A stretch of DNA of 64,000 bases from contig DATNBU010000028.1 of the NCBI GenBank assembly GCA_035571835.1, positions 124,001 to 188,000 on the forward strand, written 5' to 3'. The position numbers were made by a program, and so were the translations under genes. A model generated the notes under the pieces. That model did no database searches, was not told the DNA's origin, and was given only the letters and a program-made list of their open reading frames with translations. Below, in pieces: positions 47,548 through 57,339 of the stretch. This DNA is from Candidatus Limnocylindrales bacterium. GTDB lineage: Bacteria; Desulfobacterota; Binatia; UBA1149; CAITLU01. The stretch's first letter is position 1. Each line of letters starts with the position of its first letter.

Positions 47548-48879
47548 ATGGCGAACGAGACCGTCACGATTACCGACAACCGCACGGGCAAGAGCTACGA
47601 GCTGCCGATCGAAGACGGGACCATTCGCGCGCTCGACCTCCGGCAGATCAAGACCGGGCCGGATGATTTCGGCCTGATGACGTACGATCCCGCGCTGACC
47701 AACACGGCAAGCTGCCGCAGCGCGATCACCTATATCGACGGCGACAACGGAATCCTCCGCTACCGCGGCTATCCGATCGAGGAGCTGGCCGAAAGAAGCT
47801 CGTTTCTCGAGACCGCCTACCTGATCGTCAAGGGCGAGCTTCCCGACCAGGAGCATCTCGACGCATGGACGTACAACGTCAAGATGCACACGATGCTCCA
47901 TGAGAAGACCAAGAGCTTCATGGAGGGATTCCGCTACGACGCACATCCGATGGGCATCCTCGTCGGCACCGTGGCAGCGCTGTCGACGTTCTATCCCGAT
48001 GCCCGCGACATCGACGACCTCGAGTCGCGCCGCCTGCAGGCGCGCCGGCTGATCGGCAAGATGCCGACGATCGCGGCGTACGCCTATCGCTATTCGCTCG
48101 GCCTGCCGTACGTGCAGCCCGACAACGAGCTCAGCTACACCGGCAACCTGCTCGCGATGCTGTTCAAGATGACCGAGCCGCGCTACCGGCCGAACAAGGC
48201 GCTCGAGAAAGCGCTCGACGTCCTGTTCATCCTTCATGCCGACCACGAGCAGAACTGCTCGGCCAACGCGATGCGCGCGGTCGGAAGCTCGCGCGTCGAT
48301 CCGTACTGCGCGACCGCGGCTGCGGCCGCCGCGCTCTACGGCCCGCTGCACGGAGGCGCGAACGAAGAAGCCGTCGAGATGCTCGAGGCGATCGGCTCGG
48401 TCGATCGCATCCCCGAGTTCATCAAGAGCGTCAAGGCCGGCGAGCGCCGCCTGATGGGGTTCGGTCACCGGATCTACAAGAACTACGATCCGCGCGCGAA
48501 GGTCATCAAGAGAATCGCATACGAAGTGTTCGAGGTGACCGGGCGCAATCCGCTGATCGACATCGCCGTCGAGCTCGAGCGCATCGCGCTCGAAGACGAT
48601 TACTTCCAGTCGCGCAAGCTCTATCCGAACGTCGATTTCTATTCGGGCATCATCTACCAGGCGATGGGCTTTCCAACGGCCATGTTCCCGGTGCTTTTCG
48701 CGATCGGCCGCACGCCGGGCTGGATCGCGCAATGGACCGAAAACGTGCGCGACCAGGAACAGAAGATCGTGCGCCCGCGGCAGATCTACATCGGCGAAGG
48801 CGAGCGCCACTACAGCCCGATCGCCGAACGGCCCGTCCCGCAGACCGTCGAGCGCAAACTGATGCGCGGACGTCTCTGA
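47548..48879 (+). CDS. gltA: Citrate synthase (type II)
   Basis: 443 residues. Catalytic segments are intact: HADHEQNCS with its neighbouring His residues, GPLHGGANEEAV, MGFGHRIYKNYDPRAKVIK, and the C-terminal VDFYSGIIYQAMGFPTAMFPVLFAIGRTPGWIAQW. The N-terminal beta domain (TVTITDNRTGKSYELPIEDG) is typical of hexameric Gram-negative enzymes. It condenses oxaloacetate with acetyl-CoA at the entry of the TCA cycle. GGAGCT precedes the ATG. Confidence 0.97.
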   Translation: MANETVTITDNRTGKSYELPIEDGTIRALDLRQIKTGPDDFGLMTYDPALTNTASCRSAITYIDGDNGILRYRGYPIEELAERSSFLETAYLIVKGELPDQEHLDAWTYNVKMHTMLHEKTKSFMEGFRYDAHPMGILVGTVAALSTFYPDARDIDDLESRRLQARRLIGKMPTIAAYAYRYSLGLPYVQPDNELSYTGNLLAMLFKMTEPRYRPNKALEKALDVLFILHADHEQNCSANAMRAVGSSRVDPYCATAAAAAALYGPLHGGANEEAVEMLEAIGSVDRIPEFIKSVKAGERRLMGFGHRIYKNYDPRAKVIKRIAYEVFEVTGRNPLIDIAVELERIALEDDYFQSRKLYPNVDFYSGIIYQAMGFPTAMFPVLFAIGRTPGWIAQWTENVRDQEQKIVRPRQIYIGEGERHYSPIAERPVPQTVERKLMRGRL

Positions 48880-48910
48880 TCGCTTCCGGTTCGCTTGAGG
48901 GCTGCTTCGC

Positions 48911-49909
48911 GTGAGCCTTCCGCCCCCTCCGCAGGTGGACGCCGTGCTTCTGCTCTCGTTCGGCGGACCGGAAAAGCCGGACGACGTCGTTCCGTTCCTC
49001 GAGAACGTCACCCGCGGACGTAACATTCCGCGCGAAAGGCTCGAGACGGTCGCCGCGCAGTACATGCGCTTCGGCGGACGCAGCCCGATCAACGACGAAT
49101 GCCGCAGTCTGGTTCGCGCACTTCGCGACGAGCTCGCACGCTCCGGCCCGCCGCTGCCGGTCTACTGGGGAAATCGCAACTGGGCCCCGATGCTTGCCGA
49201 CACGGTCGGCGAGATGGCCCGCGACGGCGTGAAGCGGGCCGTCGCGATCACGACGTCGGCCTACAGCTCGTACTCGGCGTGCCGCCAGTATCTCGAGGAC
49301 ATCGAGCGCGCCCGCGCTGCAGTCGGTGCGAGTGCGCCGGTCATCGAGAAGATCCCGCCGTACTGGAACACGCGCGGATTTCTCGAGACCATGATCACCA
49401 ATACGCGTGCAGCGCTTGCCGCCAACGACGCGGCCGCATTCGCCGCGTCGAGGCCGGAGACCGGCGGCGGGGTGCGTCTCGTCTTTACCGCGCATTCGCT
49501 GCCTGTCGAGATGGCCGCCCGGTGTCGCTACGAAGACGAGCTGCGCAAGGCGTCGGCGATCGTCGCCGCACGTGTGCTTCCGGGCACGCGCTGGAAGCTC
49601 GCCTTCCAGAGCCGCAGCGGGTCTCCGTCGCAGCCGTGGCTCGAGCCCGACATCGACGACCACCTGCGAACGCTCGCTGCGGCCGGCGTCTCACGCGTGG
49701 TCATCGTGCCGATCGGTTTCGTCGCCGATCACATGGAAGTGGTCTACGACCTCGACGTGCTGGCGCGCGCCGTGTGCGATTCGGTGGGCATTCTGATGAC
49801 GCGCGCGGCGTGCGTCGGATCGGCCCACCGCTTCGTCTCGGGGCTTCGCGATCTCGTGGCCAACCACGTCGAGCGACCGCGCGCGTGCGCGCCGGACTGC
49901 TGCACCTGA
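48911..49909 (+). CDS. hemH: Ferrochelatase
   Basis: 332 residues from a GTG start 31 bases after gltA. Family motifs are present: LLLSFGGPEKPDDV and FLENVTRGRNIP at the N-terminus, TTSAYSSYSACRQYLEDI, the catalytic His in FTAHSLPVEM, QSRSGSPSQPWLEPDI, and VPIGFVADHMEVVYDLDV with the conserved Glu. It inserts ferrous iron into a porphyrin in heme synthesis. The tail ends with three Cys (RACAPDCC), which may bind a cluster or metal. Which porphyrin it uses cannot be told here. Confidence 0.95.
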   Translation: MSLPPPPQVDAVLLLSFGGPEKPDDVVPFLENVTRGRNIPRERLETVAAQYMRFGGRSPINDECRSLVRALRDELARSGPPLPVYWGNRNWAPMLADTVGEMARDGVKRAVAITTSAYSSYSACRQYLEDIERARAAVGASAPVIEKIPPYWNTRGFLETMITNTRAALAANDAAAFAASRPETGGGVRLVFTAHSLPVEMAARCRYEDELRKASAIVAARVLPGTRWKLAFQSRSGSPSQPWLEPDIDDHLRTLAAAGVSRVVIVPIGFVADHMEVVYDLDVLARAVCDSVGILMTRAACVGSAHRFVSGLRDLVANHVERPRACAPDCCT

Positions 49910-49951
49910 CCTCGCCGCCGCGAGCACACCACGCGAACCCGCGCTGCGCTC

Positions 49952-50869
49952 TCAGGCGTAGATCTTCATGCACTCCGCAAGGAACTTGATGGCGTCGGCC
50001 TTCGGACGCTGGAAGCTGTTGCGGCCGATGATCGAGCCGAACCCGCCGCCGTCGCGGATCCCGCGGCATTCCTCGAACACCTTGTCGTCGGTGCCCTTGG
50101 CTCCGCCCGAGAAGATCACGATGCGGCGACCGCCGAACGACGATTCGACGACGTGGCGCACACGCTCGGCGAGCGTGGCGACAGGGATGTTTTCCTTCTC
50201 GTAGACTTTCTTCGCTTCGGCCTGCTCGACGTGGGCCGTCGGCGGCTTGACCTTGAGGATGTTGGCGCCGAGCTGCGCGGCGATCTGCGCCGCATAGGCC
50301 GTCACGTCGATGGCCGTCTCGCCTTCCTTCGAGATCCCGGAGCCGCGCGGATACGACCACACGACGACGGCGAGCCCGCAAGCCTTGGCCTCGCGCGTGA
50401 GCTCGGCGAGCACTTCGTACATGCCCTGGAACTGCGCCGAGCCGGGATAGATCGTGTAGCCGATCGCCGAGCATCCGAGCCGCAGCGCGTCCTGCACCGA
50501 GCCGGTCACCGACGGCGTCGGGTCCGATCCGTCGGGTGCGAGCGAGTCGTGGTTGTTGAGCTTGAGGATCAGCGGGATCTCGCCGGCAAAATCTGCGGCG
50601 CCGCCTTCGATAAAACCGAGCGGGGCCGCGTAGGCGTTGCATCCCGCGTCGATCGCGAGCTGGAAATGGTATCGCGGGTCGTAGCCGGGCGGGTTGGGCG
50701 CGAAGCTGCGCGCGGGACCATGCTCGAAGCCCTGGTCGACCGGCAGGATCACCATGCGGCCTGTGCCCCCGAGCTTTCCCGTGTTCAGCATTCTCGCAAG
50801 ATTGGAAAGCACTCCGGGATTCTCGCCCGCGTACCAGCTCAGGATCTCCCTTACTCTCGCAGTCGCCAT
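49952..50869 (-). CDS. fbaB: Class I fructose-bisphosphate aldolase (DhnA type)
   Basis: 305 residues. The (beta/alpha)8 pattern and motifs MVILPVDQGFEHGPARSF, AIDAGCNAYAAPLG, LGCSAIGYTIYPGS, and the Schiff-base Lys in GANILKVKPPT place it in the DhnA/FbaB family. The phosphate loops are IVIFSGGAKG and GSIIGRNSFQR. It cleaves or forms fructose 1,6-bisphosphate. With fbp 5 kb away it fits gluconeogenesis, though the genes are not in one operon. It converges with hemH. Confidence 0.95.
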   Translation of the reverse strand: MATARVREILSWYAGENPGVLSNLARMLNTGKLGGTGRMVILPVDQGFEHGPARSFAPNPPGYDPRYHFQLAIDAGCNAYAAPLGFIEGGAADFAGEIPLILKLNNHDSLAPDGSDPTPSVTGSVQDALRLGCSAIGYTIYPGSAQFQGMYEVLAELTREAKACGLAVVVWSYPRGSGISKEGETAIDVTAYAAQIAAQLGANILKVKPPTAHVEQAEAKKVYEKENIPVATLAERVRHVVESSFGGRRIVIFSGGAKGTDDKVFEECRGIRDGGGFGSIIGRNSFQRPKADAIKFLAECMKIYA

Positions 50870-51014
50870 TCGGTGGTCCTCTCTCGATGAAAGATGTTGG
50901 CCGCGAACGAAGAAACGAGCGCGACGCGCCGACTCTTAGGCTCGCTTCGAAAAAGGCGCAAGCGGCCCCTGGCCGGAACCGATTCGCTGCAACCCGACGC
51001 TCGCCGGCTGCTGC

Positions 51015-52058
51015 TCATGGCACAGGCATCGGCGTGCCGATGACGAGCTTGTGGACGTCGCCGTGATGAGCAAGCGCGTCGCTCAGCTGCGCGAGCGCGA
51101 TGGAGATGCTCGGCTGTGCGGCAAGGAACGCGTCGATCCCGCGGCCTCCGGTCGCATAGCGGTGCGCCGCAAGGAACGACGCATTGTCGAGCCGGTCCTC
51201 GGCAAGATCCTTCGCGAAGTTGTGGTCGACGCGCTCGATGTCGGCGAGCACCTCGTCGTAGATCGCCTTGCGTCCTGCGATCAGCTCGTCGCGCGGCTCG
51301 CCGCGCGCACGCGCCTCGTCGAAATACGTTTTCAGCTTGACCGCGGCCGCGTCGAGCACGTCGCTGCGCGCGACCCACGCTTCGCGCCAGGCTTTCGCCC
51401 GGGCAGCGCCGGCCTCGTTGCCGCGCGACCGATAGTAGCGTTCCGCGAGGCGCCACGACGCAGCGCTTGCGAGCGACTCGTTGAACTCGACCTGGCCCGG
51501 CGCAAAAAACGTCTGGTGCACGAGCTCGTGCAGCACCGTGACGACGACGGCATACTCGCCGCGCACGAGCACGCTCGACGGCAGCGGATCGTCGAACCAT
51601 CCGAGCGTCGAATACGCCGAAGCCTCGACGATCATCGTGTCGAGTCCCTCGTCGCGAAGTCCCGCGGCGAACTTCTCGGCAGGCTCGCGATCGAAGTATC
51701 CGCGATAGGGGATCTTGCCGACGACCGGATACCACCACGTATAGGGCTCGAGCTTGTCGGCGTAGGCGGCGGTCACGACGTGAAAGGGTGACGTCGATGC
51801 ACTGTCGCTGACCGTTCGATAACTGCCGCCCACGTGAAGACCCTCGTCGGCAGCGAAGTTGCGTACGTCGATCAGGGTCTCGATCGCCCGGCGCCGTTCA
51901 GGATCCTGCGTAGTTGCGAGCAGTTCTGTGGCGGGCTTCGCGTCGCGCAGAAAGCGCGCCTCTTCCATGGCGAGGCGCGTCAGATAAAGGCTGCGACACC
52001 CGCCGGCGACGAGGACTGCAGCGAGGCCCGTCGCGAAGCGCAGGAGAAGGCCGGGCAC
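51015..52058 (-). CDS. Predicted aminopeptidase, lipoprotein (COG4324 type)
   Basis: 347 residues from a GTG at 52058; the frame upstream is open but lies over the ABC exporter gene. A lipobox (AAVLVAGGC) gives a lipidated N-terminus. The zinc site HELVHQTFF (HExxH) lies near residue 175 with FNESLASAASW downstream supplying the third ligand Glu. EPYTWWYPVVGKIPYRGYFD is the conserved family segment before it. This is the family of predicted periplasmic aminopeptidases of proteobacteria. Divergent from the exporter, with starts 49 bases apart. Confidence 0.85.
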   Translation of the reverse strand: MPGLLLRFATGLAAVLVAGGCRSLYLTRLAMEEARFLRDAKPATELLATTQDPERRRAIETLIDVRNFAADEGLHVGGSYRTVSDSASTSPFHVVTAAYADKLEPYTWWYPVVGKIPYRGYFDREPAEKFAAGLRDEGLDTMIVEASAYSTLGWFDDPLPSSVLVRGEYAVVVTVLHELVHQTFFAPGQVEFNESLASAASWRLAERYYRSRGNEAGAARAKAWREAWVARSDVLDAAAVKLKTYFDEARARGEPRDELIAGRKAIYDEVLADIERVDHNFAKDLAEDRLDNASFLAAHRYATGGRGIDAFLAAQPSISIALAQLSDALAHHGDVHKLVIGTPMPVP

Positions 52059-52106
52059 GACATTCGCGGTGCGCCGGGCTTCCGCTATATGAGGATGAAG
52101 CCTTCG

Positions 52107-53855
52107 ATGAGTCGTCTCTGGAAATACATGCGGCGCTACCGCTTCCGCTACGCGGTGGGCGGGCTCGCGCTGTTCGCCACCGCCACGCTGGTCATGGCGA
52201 TTCCCAAGCTGACGCAGCGCGCGTTCGACGTCATCGCCGGCGACCTTCCCGCCGACCAGAAGATTTCCACCGTGACAGGCTATGCCCTGACGATCATCGC
52301 GATCGCGATTATCCAGGCGATCGTGCGCACCTGGTCGAGGACCCTGATCTTCAACGCCGGCCGCGACGTCGAGTACGACCTCCGGGGCGAGCTCTACGAC
52401 CATCTCCTGAACCTGCACCAGGGATATTACCAGAGCCAGCGTACCGGCGACCTGATGTCGCGCCTGGTCAACGACATCGGCGCGGTACGCATGCTCCTCG
52501 GTCCGGGCTTCCTCACGTTCGTCAACACCCCGCTCTACTGCGTCTACGCGTTCTCGCTGATGCTGTGGATGGATGCGCGGCTGACGCTCGCCGCGCTGCT
52601 GCCGTTTCCGATCGTGCTCGTGTTCATGCGCCGCTACATGCGCGCGATGATGGAGGCGACGGTGCGCACACAGGAGCAGCTGGCCGGCATGTCCGCGTTC
52701 GGCCAGGAGACGCTGGCGGGTATCCACGTCGTCAAGTCGTTCGGCCGCGAAGAATCCCGCGCACGCAACTTCATCGAGCTCAACCGGCGCTACAAGATCG
52801 AAGCGATGGAGGCGGCAAAGCTGCGCGCGAAGATCTTCCCGGCGATTCGCACGGTTTCTTCGCTCGGGGTCGTCATCGTGCTCGGCTACGGCGGCAGCGA
52901 AGTCGTCAGCGGCCGCATGACGCTCGGGTCTCTGGTCGCGTTCATGGGCTATCTGCAGATCCTCGCGTGGCCGATCATGGCGGTCGGCTTCATGCTTGCG
53001 ATCTGGCAGCGCGGCAAGGCCGCGCTCGTGCGGCTCGGAGAAATCTTCGACATCGTGCCCGGCATCGCGTCGCCGGTTCCCGCCTACGTTCCGGCCGCCG
53101 TTCGCGGCGACATCCGTTTCGAGCACGTCGATTTCGCGCACGCGGCAGGCGGCGCCAAGCTGCTCGACGACATCACGATCGATGTGCCGGCCGGAACCAC
53201 GCTCGGCGTTCTCGGACGCACCGGTTCGGGCAAATCGACGATTGCGAACCTCCCGCCGCGACTGTTCGACGCGACCTCCGGCCGCGTGCTCGTCGACGGC
53301 GTCGACGTGCGCGAATGGGATCTTGCGAGCCTGCGCTCGGCCATCGGATTCGTGCCCCAGGACCCGTTCCTGTTCTCGACGACGATCGCGAAGAACGTCG
53401 AGTTCGGGCGCGGAACGCTCGAAGGCCCCGAGATGTCGAGCCTGCTCGAAACCTCCGGGCTGGATGTCGACCTCGCCGAATTCCCGCACGGCCTTGCCAC
53501 CCCGGTCGGAGAACGCGGCGTGACGCTGTCGGGCGGCCAGAAGCAGCGCCTGACCCTCGCACGCGCGATTGCGCGCGAACCGAGAATTCTCATCCTCGAC
53601 GACTCGCTCTCGAGCGTGGATGCGGCAACCGAGCGCAGGATCCTCGAGCGTCTCGACGAGGTCCGGCGCGGTCGCACTGCGATCGTCATTTCCCACCGCG
53701 TCTCGTCGGTCGTCAAGGCTGATCGCATCGCGGTGATCGACGAAGGCCGCATCGTCGAGCAGGGAACGCACGCCGAGCTCGTCGCCCGGCAAGGGCTCTA
53801 CGCCGACCTCTGGAAGCGCCAGCGCATCACCGAAGAGCTCGAGGCCATGGCATGA
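52107..53855 (+). CDS. Heterodimeric ABC exporter subunit with degenerate Walker B (MdlA-like)
   Basis: 582 residues from the ATG at 52107; ATGs at 52089 and 52095 are also possible. Six membrane helices (15-310) precede a nucleotide domain with Walker A GRTGSGKST (370-378), signature LSGGQKQR (474-481) and H530. After Walker B the catalytic Glu is Asp499 (LILDDSLSSVD). In heterodimeric exporters such as TM287/288 one subunit carries this change. The partner gene overlaps by the sequence ATGA, so translation is coupled. Substrates of this group are lipids, peptides or drugs; unknown here. Confidence 0.93.
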   Translation: MSRLWKYMRRYRFRYAVGGLALFATATLVMAIPKLTQRAFDVIAGDLPADQKISTVTGYALTIIAIAIIQAIVRTWSRTLIFNAGRDVEYDLRGELYDHLLNLHQGYYQSQRTGDLMSRLVNDIGAVRMLLGPGFLTFVNTPLYCVYAFSLMLWMDARLTLAALLPFPIVLVFMRRYMRAMMEATVRTQEQLAGMSAFGQETLAGIHVVKSFGREESRARNFIELNRRYKIEAMEAAKLRAKIFPAIRTVSSLGVVIVLGYGGSEVVSGRMTLGSLVAFMGYLQILAWPIMAVGFMLAIWQRGKAALVRLGEIFDIVPGIASPVPAYVPAAVRGDIRFEHVDFAHAAGGAKLLDDITIDVPAGTTLGVLGRTGSGKSTIANLPPRLFDATSGRVLVDGVDVREWDLASLRSAIGFVPQDPFLFSTTIAKNVEFGRGTLEGPEMSSLLETSGLDVDLAEFPHGLATPVGERGVTLSGGQKQRLTLARAIAREPRILILDDSLSSVDAATERRILERLDEVRRGRTAIVISHRVSSVVKADRIAVIDEGRIVEQGTHAELVARQGLYADLWKRQRITEELEAMA

Positions 53856-55714
53856 GCCAGGCCGAAGGCACCGGTATCGGCGAAGAGCTCGCCATCGTCG
53901 GCACGCGCGACATCGCGATGGTGCGCTCGATGTGGCGCTTTCTGTCGCCGTACAAGGGCCTGTTCTTTCTGTCGATCGCGCTTCTGCCGCTGATCTCGGC
54001 CTGCCTTCTGGTGCAGCCGTGGATCGTCAAGCAGGCCATCGACCACTGCATCGCGGCCGGCACCACGCACAACCTGTGGCTGTGGGTGCTCGCGTACACC
54101 GCGGCATTCGTCAGCGAGTTCGCGCTGCTCTACTGGCAGAACGTCGTGACGATGTCGCTCGCGCAGAAGAGCCTCGCCGACCTGCGCCTGGCCGTGTTCG
54201 AGAAGATCGAATCGATGGATACGGCGTTCTTCGACCACAATCCGGTCGGCCGCCTCGTCACGCGCATGACGACCGACGTCGACGTGATCAACGAGATGTT
54301 CGCCGCCGGGGCGATCACGATGCTGATGGACGCGCTGACGCTCATCGGCATCGTCGTCATCATGTTCATGCTGCACGCGAAGCTGACGGTCGCCGCGCTC
54401 GCGACGCTGCCGCTGATGCTGATCCTGGTCGATTTCTTCCGGCGCAAGTCGCGCACGTACTACCGGCAGATCCGCGAGCGTATCGCGCGCATCAACTCGT
54501 ACCTGCAGGAGTCGATCACCGGCATGGCGGTCGTGCAGCTTTTCGTCAACGAGCGGCGCATGTCGGCCGAGTTCGGCGAGCTCAACTCGTCGTATCGGGA
54601 CGCCAACCACTGGTCGAACATCTACGAGGCGTCGCTGTTCTCGATCGTCGAGTGCGTCAGCGCGATCTCGACGGCCGCGATCCTGTGGTACGGCGCGCAT
54701 CTGGTGGTCGGCACGCCCGTCACCGCGGCGTCGGCCGTCCAGGGCGCAGTCGGCTTCGGCACGCTGGTCGCGTTCATGGAGTACATCAACCGGTTCTTCG
54801 TGCCGGTACGCGACTTCTCGACCAAGTACGCCGTGCTGCAATCGGCCATCACGGCCTGCGAGAAGGTATTCGGCCTCCTCGAGCTCGAGCCGGTCCTCAG
54901 GAATCCCGCCGAGCCGATCCCGGCGCCGCCCCGTACGGGCACGATCGAGTTCGACGACGTATGGTTCTCGTACATTCCGGGAGAGCCGGTGCTTCGCGGC
55001 GTCTCGTTCCGCGTCGCGGCCGGCGAGCACGTTGCAATCGTCGGCGCCACCGGCTCGGGCAAGACCACGATCACCAAGCTGCTCGCGCGCTTCTACGACG
55101 TCGAGCGCGGGCGCGTGCTGGTCGACGGCGTCGACGTGCGCGAGTGGGATCTCGGCGATCTCCGCCGCCGCATCGTGACCGTGCTGCAGGACGTGTTCCT
55201 GTTTTCCGGGACTGCCGCCGACAACATCCGCCTCGGGCGCGACGACATCACCGACGAGGAAGTCCGCGCGGCCGCGCGCGCCGTGCATGCCGACCGCTTT
55301 CTCGAACGCCTGCCCGACGGCTACGATTCGCCCGTGCGCGAGCGCGGCAACAACTTCTCGACCGGGCAGCGACAGCTCCTGTCGTTCGCGCGTGCGCTTG
55401 CGTACAAGCCGGACATCCTCGTGCTCGACGAAGCGACGTCGAGCGTCGACCACGACACCGAGGAGCTCATCCAGGATGCCGTCGCGAAGCTGCAGGAAGG
55501 TCGCACGTCGCTCGTCATTGCGCACCGGCTTGCGACGATCGAAGGCGCCGACCGCATCGTCGTGCTGCACCACGGCGTGCTGCGCGAGAGCGGCTCGCAT
55601 GAAGAGCTGATGAAGCTCGGCGGCCTGTACGCGCGCCTGTACCTGCTGCAGCACGACGACGAGGTGCACGCGCACCCATCTCCGCCGGCGGAACAGGTCG
55701 CAACCAGCGCCTGA
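53852..55714 (+). CDS. Heterodimeric ABC exporter subunit with intact Walker B (MdlB-like)
   Basis: 620 residues, start overlapping the stop of its partner. A membrane domain (30-330) is followed by Walker A GATGSGKTT (398-406), a non-canonical signature FSTGQRQ (502-508) in place of LSGGQ, and intact Walker B LVLDEATSSVD with Glu527. The weak signature pairs with the weak Walker B of the partner to form the degenerate ATP site, while the other site is canonical. The asymmetry fits heterodimeric exporters and supports joint function. Confidence 0.93.
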   Translation: MSQAEGTGIGEELAIVGTRDIAMVRSMWRFLSPYKGLFFLSIALLPLISACLLVQPWIVKQAIDHCIAAGTTHNLWLWVLAYTAAFVSEFALLYWQNVVTMSLAQKSLADLRLAVFEKIESMDTAFFDHNPVGRLVTRMTTDVDVINEMFAAGAITMLMDALTLIGIVVIMFMLHAKLTVAALATLPLMLILVDFFRRKSRTYYRQIRERIARINSYLQESITGMAVVQLFVNERRMSAEFGELNSSYRDANHWSNIYEASLFSIVECVSAISTAAILWYGAHLVVGTPVTAASAVQGAVGFGTLVAFMEYINRFFVPVRDFSTKYAVLQSAITACEKVFGLLELEPVLRNPAEPIPAPPRTGTIEFDDVWFSYIPGEPVLRGVSFRVAAGEHVAIVGATGSGKTTITKLLARFYDVERGRVLVDGVDVREWDLGDLRRRIVTVLQDVFLFSGTAADNIRLGRDDITDEEVRAAARAVHADRFLERLPDGYDSPVRERGNNFSTGQRQLLSFARALAYKPDILVLDEATSSVDHDTEELIQDAVAKLQEGRTSLVIAHRLATIEGADRIVVLHHGVLRESGSHEELMKLGGLYARLYLLQHDDEVHAHPSPPAEQVATSA

Positions 55715-55790
55715 TCCCGAACGGACTTCCCGACGGAAAGTGCCCGGACGGAAACTGGAATTGCCGCCCGGATCGCGTAAGGAAAATCCG

Positions 55791-57179
55791 GTGAAAAAGC
55801 CTTTCCTGTTCGTCGCGATTGCGCTCTTCGCAGGCGCAGCTCTGGTCTGGAGCCACGGACGAACAACGGTCGGATCGTACGCGCGTTCCAACATCCTCAT
55901 CATCTCGGTCGACGCATTGCGCGCAGACCACCTGGGCACGTACGGCTACGGCCGCGACTGCTCGCCGACCATCGACGCCCTGTCGAAGCGGGCAGTCACG
56001 TTCGACCGGGCCTTTGCGCCGCGCGGCTCCACGTGGCCTTCGCTCACGACGATGCTCACGTCGCTTTCGCCGGTCACGCACAACGTGCGCGAGAATGGCC
56101 AGTATCCGCCGCCGGACATCCGCACCATCGCCCATATCCTAGGCGACGCGGGATATTCGGCGGAGGCATTCGTCAGCGGAACCATCTGCTACATCGCCAG
56201 GCGAGTCGATGCGTTCAAGAAAGTCGCGTGTGGCGAGGACACCTACGTGGCATCGGCCGCAGCCGACTTCATCCGTTCGAACGACGGACGGCCGTTCTTC
56301 GCGTGGCTACACATTCTCGCGCCGCACGGCCCGTATGATCCGCCCGCCGCATACGACCGGTTCACCAGGGCCGACTACCACGGACAGATCGGCCGCGACC
56401 AGCTCACGCTCGGCGCCGTCATCCGCAACCAGAAGCCGCTGACGGACGAAGACCGCGCGCAACTCTACGGTCTTTATGACGGCGAGATCCTGTTCGCTGA
56501 CGCACAGATTGCACTGGTGCTGAAAGCACTCGAGGAAAAGGGCCTGCAGGAGAGGACGATCGTCGTGTTCCTCGCAGACCACGGCGAAGAGCTCGCCGAT
56601 CACAACGGCTATCTCTATCACTCGTGCTCGGTCTACGATTCGGTGCTGCGCATCCCGCTGATCATCGCGCTTCCGGACGGAGCGGGCGCCGGACGGCGGT
56701 CGGCCTCGATCATCGAGACGCAGGATCTGGCGCCTACGCTGCTCGAGCTCGTCGGGCTCGAGCCGCTTCCGTCATTCGAAGGCAGGTCGCGTATCACGCG
56801 CCTCGGCAGCAGCGACGAGAGCCCGCCGGAAGCCTCGACCACCAATGGAGAATTCTCATCCAGCGAGTGGTACGCGTCCGACGTCGACAAGACCATCCAG
56901 ACCGTTCGGACGGCGCGCTGGCGCTACGTGAGCAACCCGTCCGGTCTTACGCCGCGATGTCCGCCGCGCGGCGACTACTACAAGGTCCAGCGCGAAGAGC
57001 TCTACGACCATGCGAGCGACCCGCTCGATCACCGCAACGTCGTCGCCGACCATCCGGAGCTTGCGCAGCGTTTCGCGAAAATCGCCGAGGCGGAGAACGC
57101 ACGATCGATCAAAGTGAAGCCGCAGGAGATCGACAAGAATCTCGAGGGCGAGCTGCGCTCGTTCGGATACGTCGAGTAA
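55791..57179 (+). CDS. Sulfatase-fold (alkaline phosphatase superfamily) enzyme with Thr nucleophile
   Basis: 462 residues from a GTG at 55791 with AAGGA seven bases upstream. A membrane anchor or signal (FLFVAIALFAGAALVW) precedes the catalytic domain. Metal ligands are Asp41 (SVDALRADHLGTYGY) and Asp263-His264 (LADHGEELADH). The position of the sulfatase Cys/Ser is Thr81 in STWPSLTTMLTSL, so formylglycine cannot form. Thr is the nucleophile of phosphoglycerol and phosphoethanolamine transferases. A periplasmic phosphotransferase or phosphodiesterase is inferred. It begins 76 bases after the ABC exporter and may share its transcript. Confidence 0.85.
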   Translation: MKKPFLFVAIALFAGAALVWSHGRTTVGSYARSNILIISVDALRADHLGTYGYGRDCSPTIDALSKRAVTFDRAFAPRGSTWPSLTTMLTSLSPVTHNVRENGQYPPPDIRTIAHILGDAGYSAEAFVSGTICYIARRVDAFKKVACGEDTYVASAAADFIRSNDGRPFFAWLHILAPHGPYDPPAAYDRFTRADYHGQIGRDQLTLGAVIRNQKPLTDEDRAQLYGLYDGEILFADAQIALVLKALEEKGLQERTIVVFLADHGEELADHNGYLYHSCSVYDSVLRIPLIIALPDGAGAGRRSASIIETQDLAPTLLELVGLEPLPSFEGRSRITRLGSSDESPPEASTTNGEFSSSEWYASDVDKTIQTVRTARWRYVSNPSGLTPRCPPRGDYYKVQREELYDHASDPLDHRNVVADHPELAQRFAKIAEAENARSIKVKPQEIDKNLEGELRSFGYVE

Positions 57180-57257
57180 ATGTCGGCGACGGCGACGGGT
57201 TCGAAAGGTTGACTGCACGAACATTCCGCGGGGAATGTCGGCGATCGCGACGGGTCC
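57179..57257. repeat. Diverged 24-bp direct repeat with a small hairpin
   Basis: AATGTCGGCGAcgGCGACGG at 57179 recurs at 57234 with two changes. Between and into the second copy lies ACATTCC-gcgg-GGAATGT (57221-57238). The pair sits just after the stop at 57179. Confidence 0.5.
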
Positions 57258-57339
57258 TCCTGACTGGGCCTGGAATCAGGCTGTCGCGCGCGTCTAAGAC
57301 CCCGAACCACCCACACAAACCGGCGTAGAGCCAGTCTGT

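Noticed and set aside
52059-53792. Upstream extension of the aminopeptidase frame
   Set aside because: The extension lies over the ABC exporter gene and precedes the lipobox; the lipoprotein start at 52058 explains the gene.
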